From the NCBI GenBank assembly GCA_003695505.1, contig RFIY01000281.1, positions 1 to 5,726 of the forward strand: a DNA stretch of 5,726 nucleotides. The letters run 5' to 3'. Positions within the stretch are counted from its first letter, which is position 1; every line of letters starts with the position of its first letter. The notes beneath the pieces were generated by a model that was given only the letters and a program-made list of their open reading frames with translations, was not told the origin of the DNA and did no database searches. The translations under genes were made by a program, and so were the position numbers. This DNA is from J088 sp003695505 [NCBI: Candidatus Dadabacteria bacterium]. Its GTDB lineage: Bacteria > J088. Below, in pieces: positions 1-5,342 of the stretch.

Positions 1-786
1 GCCGGGCTGCGTGATCTCCTCGCGCAACACAACATCACGAGTGTGGTTCACCTGGCCAGCATCGTCAACCCCGGCAAGGACAGCGATCGCGCCTTCGAGT
101 ACAGCGTCGATGTCGAAGGCACGCGCAACGTGGTCGAGGCCTGCCTGGCGACGGGCGTGCGGCAGCTCGTCGTAACGTCGAGTGGCGCGGCCTACGGTTA
201 CTGGCCGGACAACCCGGACTGGATCGAGGAGACGGACCCGATCCGCGGCAACGAATCGTTCGCCTACAGCCATCACAAGCGGCTTGTCGAGGAGATGCTC
301 GCCGAATACCGTGCGTCCCACCCTGAACTCGGCCAGTTGATCCTGCGCCCCGGGACGGTACTCGGTGCAGGCCTGCGCAACCAGATCACCAATTTGTTCT
401 TCAAGCCATTCGTCCTTGGCGTCGCGGGTTCGCCTGCCCCGTTCGTGTTCATCTGGGACGACGACGTCGCGGCGATCATCGTCAGAGGCGTCGTCGAGGC
501 GCGGCAGGGCATCTACAATCTCGCCGGCGACGGGGCGCTGCCGATGCGCGAGATCGCGCGGCGCCTGGGTAAACCGTACCTGCCGCTGCCTGCGTGGCTT
601 CTGCGCGGTGCGCTGACCGTCCTCAAGCCCCTTGGTCTGAGTCGATATGGCCCGGAGCAGGTTGATTTTCTCCGTTACCGTCCGGTGCTTTCGAATCGTC
701 GCCTCAAGGAAGAATTCGGATACACGCCACGCAAGACGTCGGCCGAGGCCTTCGAGGCGTTCATGCAGGATGCGGGCCTTGGCTGA
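1..786 (+). CDS. NAD-dependent epimerase/dehydratase family protein (extended SDR), 5' partial
   Basis: The reading frame is open from the first base, so the gene begins upstream of the window; 261 codons plus stop are visible. The missing N-terminus should hold the TGxxGxxG nucleotide-binding motif. What remains fits an extended short-chain dehydrogenase: an HLAS segment at visible residues 17-20 (the usual HLAA strand end), a VEGTRNVVEA helix, a TSSGAAYG strand carrying the catalytic Ser (residues 59-66), and the YSHHK catalytic Tyr89/Lys93 pair. LRPGTVLG follows, then a C-terminal substrate-binding part ending in FGYTPRKT, as is common in NAD-dependent sugar epimerase or sterol-dehydrogenase-like proteins. 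The GTG at 43 lies inside the fold and is not the start. The gene overlaps the next SDR gene by 17 nt, so the two are probably co-transcribed and translationally coupled. Family assignment is firm. The substrate (nucleotide sugar, steroid or other) cannot be read from the sequence. Confidence 0.9.
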   Translation, partial: AGLRDLLAQHNITSVVHLASIVNPGKDSDRAFEYSVDVEGTRNVVEACLATGVRQLVVTSSGAAYGYWPDNPDWIEETDPIRGNESFAYSHHKRLVEEMLAEYRASHPELGQLILRPGTVLGAGLRNQITNLFFKPFVLGVAGSPAPFVFIWDDDVAAIIVRGVVEARQGIYNLAGDGALPMREIARRLGKPYLPLPAWLLRGALTVLKPLGLSRYGPEQVDFLRYRPVLSNRRLKEEFGYTPRKTSAEAFEAFMQDAGLG

Positions 787-1576
787 GCGCTACCGTTTTC
801 GGGACAAGGTCGTCTGGATCACGGGCGGTGGCGGCGGGATTGGCGCTGCGCTGGCGCGGGATGCCGCATCCCGGGGGGCGCAGGTCGCGGTGACCGACAT
901 CGACGGCGAGGCAGCGACGCGGATCGCGAATGAGCTGGGTACGCACGCGGCGGCGTGGCGCTCGGATGTCACGGATTTCGCCGACTGCCAGCGCGTCGCG
1001 GGCGCGATCCAGGAACGGTTCGGCGGCATCGACGTGCTGATCAACAATGCCGGCGTCACACATCTGAGCCGGTTTCGCGACACGCCGCCGGAGGTGATCG
1101 AGCGTGTGTTGCGGATCAACGTGATGGGCGCGGTTCACTGCACGAAGGCGGCGCTGGAGCCGATCATCGAACGCCGCGGCCGGATCGCCGCGCTGTCCAG
1201 CGTCGCCGGGATCGGGCCGCTTCTCGGCCGTACCGGTTACAGTGCCAGCAAGCACGCGCTGCACGGCTTCTTCGACAGCCTGCGGGCCGAGTTGACCGAC
1301 ACCGGCGTCGGCGTGACGCTGATCTGCCCGAGTTTTGCCAATACCGACATCGGCAAGCACGCGCTGTTCGCCGACGGCGACGCGGAATCGGCACGAACGA
1401 TGACTGGTCCGGTGACGACGCCCGAAGCGATCGCCGCCGCGTTGCTCGACGGAATCGAGCGCGGTGTATGGACCGTTTTGCCGGGGCGCGTCAGCAAGCT
1501 CGCCTGGTGGCTGAGCCGAAACGCGCCGCGGTTCTACAGTGCGCGCATGCGCGCCCGCCTGGAAGGAACACGCTGA
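770..1576 (+). CDS. Classical SDR-family NAD(P)-dependent oxidoreductase
   Basis: A 268-residue classical short-chain dehydrogenase with every hallmark. The cofactor motif TGGGGGIG is at residues 18-25, and Asp43 ends the second beta strand (VTDID), which favours NAD over NADP. NNAG is at 92-95 and the structural Asn at 117. The catalytic Ser144 lies in LSSVAG and the Tyr157/Lys161 pair in YSASK. The length is typical of the family. I chose the ATG at 770 because it puts 12 residues before the first strand; the frame stays open upstream, but that stretch lies inside the preceding gene. A TTG at 779 with AGGA at 767-770 upstream is a possible alternative start. The gene overlaps the upstream epimerase-like gene by 17 nt, and its TGA shares one base with the ATG of the transporter downstream. 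The role is an alcohol/ketone redox step in the cytoplasm; the substrate is unknown. Confidence 0.92.
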   Translation: MRALAERYRFRDKVVWITGGGGGIGAALARDAASRGAQVAVTDIDGEAATRIANELGTHAAAWRSDVTDFADCQRVAGAIQERFGGIDVLINNAGVTHLSRFRDTPPEVIERVLRINVMGAVHCTKAALEPIIERRGRIAALSSVAGIGPLLGRTGYSASKHALHGFFDSLRAELTDTGVGVTLICPSFANTDIGKHALFADGDAESARTMTGPVTTPEAIAAALLDGIERGVWTVLPGRVSKLAWWLSRNAPRFYSARMRARLEGTR

Positions 1577-2331
1577 TGGAGCTTGCCTTCGACCCCCGTT
1601 TCTGGGGACTCGCGCCGATCATCCTGCTGTCGTTCACGACCGAGGCGATGACCGGCTTCGGCAGCATCGTCATTGCGGTGACGATCGGTGCCAACTTCTT
1701 TCCGATCAAGGAGCTGCTGCCGGTCCTGGTGCCGCTCAACATCCTGCTGTCGAGTTACATCGTCTGGCGCCACCACGAACACATCGACAAGGGCCTGCTG
1801 TTTCGCCAGATCCTGCCCTGGTGCGGCCTCGGCGTGCTGATCGGCCTCGCGCTGTTTCAGTATGCCGAGGGCGCGCGCCTGAAAAAGGCGTTCGGCGTGC
1901 TGGTCGTTGTCTTTGCGGTGCGTGAGCTCTACAAGTCGCTCAACAACGGTGACGACGCACCGGCCCCGCTCAGCCGCCTCGATCTGCGCAGCCTGCCGTG
2001 GCTGGTGGCCAGCGGCATTACCCATGGACTCTATGCGTCGGGCGGGCCGCTGCTGGTCTACGCGCTCGGGCGCGTACACATCCCGAAGGCGCAATTTCGG
2101 GCGACGCTGTCCACCGTCTGGTGGCTGCTCAACGGGGCGATGACGATTGGCTATCTGACGATGGGCGCGATCAGTATCGCCCAGGCGCAGTTGATCGGGG
2201 TGCTGACGCCACTCGTCGTCCTGGGAATCGTCATCGGTGAGTTTCTGCACCACCGCATCGACGAGCGCCGTTTTCGCATTGCGATTTTCGTGCTGCTGAC
2301 GATCGCCGGCGGCAGCCTGTTGTTTTCCTGA
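1576..2331 (+). CDS. Sulfite exporter TauE/SafE (TSUP) family membrane protein
   Basis: A 251-residue, very hydrophobic protein with about eight predicted membrane segments, roughly at residues 11-40, 47-64, 79-96, 102-118, 140-163, 178-198, 204-224 and 233-250. The two halves show the internal duplication of the TSUP (former DUF81) family: an N-terminal TEAMTGFGS motif near 22-30 and a second-half GITHGLYASGGPLLVYAL motif near 147-164 that matches the family's glycine-rich repeat. The length is normal. The start ATG at 1576 overlaps the TGA of the SDR gene (TGATG). It is preceded by GGAAGGAA at 1561-1568, a good ribosome-binding site 7 nt away, so coupled translation is likely. Characterised relatives move sulfite, sulfoacetate or other small organic anions across the inner membrane. 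Here the substrate is unknown; its link to two SDRs suggests a small acid made or used by them, which is inference only. Confidence 0.88.
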   Translation: MELAFDPRFWGLAPIILLSFTTEAMTGFGSIVIAVTIGANFFPIKELLPVLVPLNILLSSYIVWRHHEHIDKGLLFRQILPWCGLGVLIGLALFQYAEGARLKKAFGVLVVVFAVRELYKSLNNGDDAPAPLSRLDLRSLPWLVASGITHGLYASGGPLLVYALGRVHIPKAQFRATLSTVWWLLNGAMTIGYLTMGAISIAQAQLIGVLTPLVVLGIVIGEFLHHRIDERRFRIAIFVLLTIAGGSLLFS

Positions 2332-2345
2332 ACGGGTACGCTGGC

Positions 2346-2372
2346 TTCCGGCAGTGGAGTCGGCGGCCGGAG
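2346..2372 (+). terminator. Weak stem-loop after the transporter gene
   Basis: TCCGGC (2347-2352) pairs perfectly with GCCGGA (2366-2371), extended by one T-G wobble, around a 13-nt loop. It starts 15 nt after the transporter stop codon. No run of T follows, so it is not a classical intrinsic terminator. It could stabilise the mRNA 3' end or be chance in GC-rich DNA. Confidence 0.22.
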
Positions 2373-2419
2373 ACAGAGGAACTCAGGCACATTGTCTGTT
2401 GGTGGCGGAATGATGTCTG

Positions 2420-2458
2420 CCGCGAAGGGGCGCTCTACCGGTCCTGAATTTCGCGCCC
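2420..2458 (+). repeat. Inverted repeat, left arm (copy A)
   Basis: This 39-nt arm is nearly the reverse complement of 2595-2633. Read along its own strand it starts CCGCGAAGGGG, continues CGCTCTAC, then CCTGAATT, and ends GCGCCC. All four blocks recur in the same order in the other arm, with only a few mismatches and two single-base gaps. The similarity stops abruptly outside the block: the flanks do not match. It lies in non-coding DNA between convergent genes. It may be a dispersed REP-like repeat or the end of a small non-autonomous element; no transposase gene is nearby. Confidence 0.75.
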
Positions 2459-2544
2459 GCGCATCTGCCCAGCGATCAGCGGCATCGCGTGCACCTGGCC
2501 GAATCTATCGTCGGTTCGGCGCAAAGTCAAGCGGCGGGCTGAGG

Positions 2545-2568
2545 CTGCCATTCGTAGCGCCGCCTTGC
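2545..2568 (-). repeat. Possible short third copy of the repeat (copy C)
   Basis: Read on the minus strand this block gives GCAAGGCGGCGCTACGAATG. It can be aligned with copy B (GCGAAGGGGGCGCTCTACG, later AATTGG) if a few short gaps are allowed. It has the same orientation as copy B. It is also preceded by GGGAGC on the minus strand, while GGGAGC lies on the plus strand beside copy B. The match is short and gapped, so it may be a decayed copy or a coincidence of GC-rich sequence. Confidence 0.35.
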
Positions 2569-2594
2569 TCCCAATGCGTAAACCCGGTCGGGTG

Positions 2595-2633
2595 GGGCGC
2601 CCAATTCAGGCCCGTAGAGCGCCCCCTTCGCGG
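2595..2633 (-). repeat. Inverted repeat, right arm (copy B)
   Basis: This is the partner of 2420-2458, read on the minus strand. The shared blocks are CCGCGAAGGGG, CGCTCTAC, CCTGAATT and GCGCCC. The inner end is the 8-nt palindrome GGGCGCCC (2595-2602). The two arms are separated by 136 nt (2459-2594), so the full unit spans 214 nt. No target-site duplication is visible outside the arms. Part of this arm also takes part in the local stem-loop at 2611-2648. Confidence 0.75.
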
Positions 2634-2648
2634 TGGGAGCGGTACGGG
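2611..2648 (-). terminator. Stem-loop directly after the carboxyltransferase stop codon
   Basis: In the minus-strand transcript the hairpin begins on the base right after the stop codon. The outer stem is CCCGTA with TACGGG (2643-2648 with 2611-2616), 6 perfect pairs. After a small internal loop, an inner stem of 7 pairs (2635-2641 with 2620-2626) closes an 8-nt loop. One inner position is G-U in the minus-strand RNA but C-A in the plus-strand RNA, so the structure is better in the carboxylase transcript. No T-tract follows, so it is at best an atypical terminator or a 3'-end protecting structure. Confidence 0.35.
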
Positions 2649-4178
2649 TTACCCCGGAATCACCCCATTGCGACGCGGCGGACGCGGCCGTTCCTTGCCT
2701 TCGTAGTACGCGAATCGTTTGATCAGCGCCTCGCGAAGGTCGGCCGGCTCGATGATGTCATCGACGACGAGTTCGGCACCGAGGTGCATGATGTCGATGT
2801 CCTTTTCGTAGGCTTCGCGCTGCTCGGCGACGAACCGTGCGCGCTCTTCCTCGTCCTCGATCGCCTGGATCTTGTTGTAGTAGACCGCGTTCACGGCTGC
2901 TTCGGGGCCCATCACGGCGATCATCGCGCCGGGCAGCGCAATCGTCGCATCGGGCTCGAAGCCGGGTCCGCTCATCGCATAGAGCCCGGCGCCGTAGGCT
3001 TTGCGCAGAATCACCGAGATCCGGGGCACGGTGCTTTCACTGAGCGCGAAGATCATCTTGGCGCCGTGCCGGATGATGCCCTGCCGTTCGACCTGGGTGC
3101 CGATCATGAAACCGGGTACGTCGGCCAGAAACAGCAGCGGCACGTTGTAGGCATTGCACAGCCACATGAAACGAGCCGCCTTGTCGGCGCTGTCGACAAA
3201 CAGGACACCGCCCTTGACCTTTGGCTGGTTGGCCACGATGCCGACCACCTTGCCGCCGATGCGGGCGAAGCCGGTGACCAGCTCCTTGGCCCAGCGTTTC
3301 TTGATTTCGAAGAAACTGTCTTCGTCAACCAGTGCGTCGATGACCTTTTTGACGTCGAAGGCCTGGTTCTGGTTGTCGGGGATCAGCTCGGCGATCGTCG
3401 CGGTGGGCGTGGCCGGCTCGCGCGGCGGTACCTGCGGTGGCTGCAGCGTGTTGTTCGAGGGCAGGTACGACAGATATTGCCGGATCGCTTCGATGCACTC
3501 GGCATCGCTCTTGATCAGCATGTCGCCGCAGCCGCTGACGGACGTATGCATTTTGGCGCCACCCATTTCTTCGAGGGTGACCTTCTCGCCAATGACGGCC
3601 TCGGCCATGCGTGGACTGCCCAGATACATCGATGCGTTCTTGTCGACCATGAAGACGACGTCGCAAAACGCGGGAATATAGGCACCGCCGGCGGCACTTG
3701 GGCCGAACAGGCCGCAGACCTGCGGCACGATGCCACTCATCCAGACCTGATTGTAGAAGATGCGTCCTGCACCGCGGCGACCGGGAAACATCTCGACCTG
3801 GTCGGTGATGCGGGCGCCGGCGCTATCGACCAGGTAGACGAGCGGAATGCGGAGCTTGTTTGCGGTCTCCTGAATGCGCAGAATCTTTTCGACCGTCCGC
3901 TTGCCCCAGGAGCCGGCCTTCACGGTCGCATCATTGGCCATGACCGCGACATCGCGGCCGTCGACCTGGCCGATGCCGGTGACCACGCCATCGGCCGGCA
4001 GGCCTGGATCCTGCGCATTGGCGAACATCGCATCTTCGACGAAGGTGTCCGCGTCGAACAGCAGGTCGATGCGATCCCGGACAAAGAGCTTGTTCTGCTC
4101 GCGCAGTTTGGCATGCGCGCGTTCGGAGCCGCCCTGGCGTATCCGCTCGCGCTCCGCGCCGATGTCGTGGCGTTCCAT
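2649..4178 (-). CDS. Acyl-CoA carboxylase carboxyltransferase (beta) subunit, YngE-like
   Basis: This 509-residue protein has the two crotonase-type carboxyltransferase halves of the PccB/MccB family and a normal length. It moves the carboxyl group from carboxybiotin to an acyl-CoA. Visible motifs are ADGVVTGIG (62-70), DSAGARITDQ (118-127), GPSAAGGAYIPA (159-170, first oxyanion region), LGSPRMAEAVIGEKV (186-200), DVPGFMIGT (353-361), GIIRHGAK (367-374) and YGAGLYAMSG (395-404, second oxyanion region). As I recall, the motifs are closest to Bacillus YngE and its acyl-CoA carboxylase relatives. The usual Asp that marks propionyl-CoA enzymes appears to be Tyr400, so propionyl-CoA is not assured; methylcrotonyl-CoA or another branched acyl-CoA is possible. 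The ATG at 4178 follows the carrier-protein stop by 3 nt, with GAGGAAG upstream inside that gene. It needs a biotin carboxylase encoded elsewhere. Confidence 0.93.
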   Translation of the reverse strand: MERHDIGAERERIRQGGSERAHAKLREQNKLFVRDRIDLLFDADTFVEDAMFANAQDPGLPADGVVTGIGQVDGRDVAVMANDATVKAGSWGKRTVEKILRIQETANKLRIPLVYLVDSAGARITDQVEMFPGRRGAGRIFYNQVWMSGIVPQVCGLFGPSAAGGAYIPAFCDVVFMVDKNASMYLGSPRMAEAVIGEKVTLEEMGGAKMHTSVSGCGDMLIKSDAECIEAIRQYLSYLPSNNTLQPPQVPPREPATPTATIAELIPDNQNQAFDVKKVIDALVDEDSFFEIKKRWAKELVTGFARIGGKVVGIVANQPKVKGGVLFVDSADKAARFMWLCNAYNVPLLFLADVPGFMIGTQVERQGIIRHGAKMIFALSESTVPRISVILRKAYGAGLYAMSGPGFEPDATIALPGAMIAVMGPEAAVNAVYYNKIQAIEDEEERARFVAEQREAYEKDIDIMHLGAELVVDDIIEPADLREALIKRFAYYEGKERPRPPRRNGVIPG

Positions 4179-4181
4179 GGG

Positions 4182-4400
4182 TCAGGCTTCCTCGAGCAGC
4201 GCGACGATGTCGCCTTCCTGGACGACGTCGCCTTCCTTGACCCGAATCTGGCGGACGGTGCCATCTTCGGGAGACTCAATCGGGATTTCCATTTTCATGG
4301 ATTCGAGGATGATCAGCGTGTCTTCCTCGGCGACGGAATCGCCTTCGCTGACGCAGATCTTCCAGACCGTGCCGGTCATTTCACTTGCAACCTTGATCAT
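4182..4400 (-). CDS. Free-standing biotin carboxyl carrier (biotinyl domain) protein
   Basis: A 72-residue protein that is just one biotinyl/lipoyl-attachment domain. The biotinylation hairpin reads ESMKMEIP, with Lys36 the expected biotin-bearing residue. The MKM form points to biotin rather than lipoate, which usually sits in a DKA-type motif. The two flanking halves (EGDSVAEEDTLIILE and EGDVVQEGDIVALLE) show the pseudo-twofold repeat of the barrel fold. There is no N-terminal extension like that of AccB of acetyl-CoA carboxylase. Similar stand-alone carriers of about 70 residues (Bacillus YngHB) work with separate biotin carboxylase and carboxyltransferase subunits. The ATG at 4400 has AGAGG 7 nt upstream. 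The gene ends 3 nt before the carboxyltransferase start, so the two are translated together. A candidate promoter lies just upstream. Confidence 0.93.
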   Translation of the reverse strand: MIKVASEMTGTVWKICVSEGDSVAEEDTLIILESMKMEIPIESPEDGTVRQIRVKEGDVVQEGDIVALLEEA

Positions 4401-4440
4401 GGTGTTTCCTCTCTTGTCGCAGGGACGTCAGAACAACGTG

Positions 4441-4446
4441 ATTATA
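4441..4446 (-). promoter_or_regulatory. Candidate -10 box (TATAAT) before the biotin carrier gene
   Basis: On the minus strand a perfect TATAAT sits in the 59-nt gap between the hydratase and carrier genes, about 40 nt before the carrier ATG. Such an AT-rich hexamer stands out in this GC-rich DNA. No good -35 box lies 16-18 nt upstream, and there is no TGn extension, so it may be weak, activator-dependent or fortuitous. It could allow the carrier and carboxyltransferase to be expressed apart from the hydratase. Confidence 0.3.
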
Positions 4447-4459
4447 CTGGCAAGTCGCC

Positions 4460-5227
4460 TCAACCGAAATTCGGAGGCCGCTTTTCGAGAAACGCCCGGA
4501 TGCCTTCGCGGGCGTCGTCGGTCTGCAGGACTTCGCGCAACTGTCCTTCGAGAAAGTGAAGGCCGTCCGCGAACGCCATGTCCTGTTGCGCATACAGCGC
4601 ACGTCGGCCGAGTGCGATGACCTGAGGTGGCAAGCCGGCGAGTTGTTCGGCCAGGGCATTGACCGTGGTGTCGAGTTCCTCGCGCGCGACCACCTGGTTG
4701 ACGACGCCGAGGGCCTGTAGCTCGCTGCCGCTGTAGCGCCGGCCGGTAAACATCATCTCGTTGGCGACGTTGCGTGGCACCTTGCGCCAGATCAGCGCCG
4801 AAATCATCATTGGCCAGAGACCGACGCGAATCTCGGGCGTGCCGAATGCCGCGTCGTCGACCGCCACCAGCATGTCGCAGGCCAGCGCGATGCCGAACGC
4901 GCCAGCCAGGCAGTGGCCGTTGATGCGGCCGATGACCGGTTTGCCGAGTCCGGCCATGGTTTCGAACAGCGCGACGAACGCGCCGCCCTGGCGGCCCGGC
5001 CCCTTTTCGTTCTCGGCCAGGAATTTTTGCAGGTCGCCGCCGGCGCTGAACGCCTTGTCACCCGCGCCGGTGAGGATGATCACGCGGGCATCGGATGCGT
5101 CGGCCGTACGGAATGCATTGTTCAGTGCCTCGACGACTTCGGTCGACAGGGCATTGCGCTTTTCCGGGCGGTTGATCGTGATCGTCGCGATATAGCCGTT
5201 CTGGCTCAGATCGACGGGCGTGTCCAT
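4460..5227 (-). CDS. Enoyl-CoA hydratase/isomerase family protein (crotonase fold)
   Basis: A 255-residue single-domain crotonase of normal length. The oxyanion-hole segments are visible: NRPEKRNALS (19-28), SAGGDL (61-66) and GHCLAGAFGIALACD (104-118), with Gly109 in the conserved glycine position. FGTPEIRVGL (128-137) supplies the catalytic Glu132, equivalent to Glu164 of the rat mitochondrial enzyme. The position of the second catalytic glutamate (rat Glu144) aligns with Gly112. The C-terminus (EGIRAFLEKRPP) is typical. Likely roles are hydration or isomerisation of an enoyl-CoA next to the carboxylase reaction, such as 3-methylglutaconyl-CoA hydration in leucine breakdown; this rests on context only. 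The start was set at 5227 because AGAGGA lies 8 nt upstream; the in-frame ATG at 5266 falls in the presumed promoter. It is the first gene of the hydratase-carrier-carboxyltransferase unit. Confidence 0.9.
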   Translation of the reverse strand: MDTPVDLSQNGYIATITINRPEKRNALSTEVVEALNNAFRTADASDARVIILTGAGDKAFSAGGDLQKFLAENEKGPGRQGGAFVALFETMAGLGKPVIGRINGHCLAGAFGIALACDMLVAVDDAAFGTPEIRVGLWPMMISALIWRKVPRNVANEMMFTGRRYSGSELQALGVVNQVVAREELDTTVNALAEQLAGLPPQVIALGRRALYAQQDMAFADGLHFLEGQLREVLQTDDAREGIRAFLEKRPPNFG

Positions 5228-5235
5228 AGCGTGCA

Positions 5236-5241
5236 TCCTCT
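5236..5241 (-). promoter_or_regulatory. Ribosome-binding site that fixes the hydratase start
   Basis: AGAGGA on the minus strand lies 8 nt before the ATG at 5227. Two upstream in-frame ATGs exist, at 5236 and 5266. The first overlaps this site and the second has no such site, so 5227 is preferred. Confidence 0.6.
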
Positions 5242-5264
5242 GCGGAATCCAGTCCTCGCCCTGC

Positions 5265-5293
5265 ATGATACTGAGCGTGCGCCCAATTGACAG
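5265..5293 (-). promoter_or_regulatory. Candidate sigma70 promoter for the hydratase-carboxylase genes
   Basis: On the minus strand CTGTCA (5293-5288, four of six matches to TTGACA) is followed after exactly 17 nt by TATCAT (5270-5265, five of six matches to TATAAT). Transcription would start near 5258, leaving a leader of about 30 nt that contains the ribosome-binding site. The site lies in the 115-nt gap after the Nudix gene, which supports a separate transcription unit. No clear operator is seen. Confidence 0.4.
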
Positions 5294-5342
5294 CGCTTTT
5301 CTGAATCCGGCTCCAAAGCGCGCCGAAGCGATTCCGAAAACC

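Larger units (their letters stand above)
2332..2648. other. Convergent intergenic region with repeats, no credible gene
   Basis: About 317 nt lie between the stop codons of two convergent transcription units. Short open frames occur, but their translations are rich in Arg, Ser and Gly, have no recognisable motif, and none has a convincing ribosome-binding site. The region holds an inverted repeat pair, a probable third related copy and two stem-loops, listed separately. The rest (about 2459-2544) shows nothing I can name. Confidence 0.7.

Noticed and set aside
647-769. N-terminal extension of the classical SDR back to 647
   Set aside because: The extra 41 residues are Arg/Ser-rich and lie inside the coding part of the preceding SDR. 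The ATG at 770 gives a normal N-terminus.
1534-2253. A 239-codon minus-strand open frame opposite the transporter
   Set aside because: Its translation is rich in Arg, Gln and Asp with no fold motif, and it lies over a clear membrane protein gene. It is a shadow frame.
2392-2706. A 104-codon plus-strand frame in the convergent intergenic region
   Set aside because: It has low-complexity Arg/Gly/Ser composition, no ribosome-binding site, runs through the repeat arms and ends inside the carboxyltransferase gene.
4464-4474. Palindrome CCGAAATTCGG near the end of the hydratase gene
   Set aside because: It encodes the Pro-Asn-Phe-Gly C-terminus, is only 5 bp per half, and has no partner site. Chance is the simplest explanation.
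2565-4559. A 664-codon open frame on the plus strand opposite the carboxyltransferase and carrier genes
   Set aside because: It is antisense to two clear biotin-carboxylase-family genes, and its translation has no recognisable domain. Long antisense open frames are common opposite GC-rich coding DNA. The minus-strand proteins have complete family motifs.
5228-5266. Longer hydratase start at 5266
   Set aside because: The ATG has no ribosome-binding site, falls in the candidate -10 box, and adds residues not seen in crotonases. The ATG at 5227 has AGAGGA at a good distance.
5290-5342. Possible terminator stem-loop after the Nudix gene (GAATC/GATTC with CGGC/GCCG)
   Set aside because: The stem needs a 4-nt bulge and a 10-nt loop and has no T-tract, so it is too weak to call.
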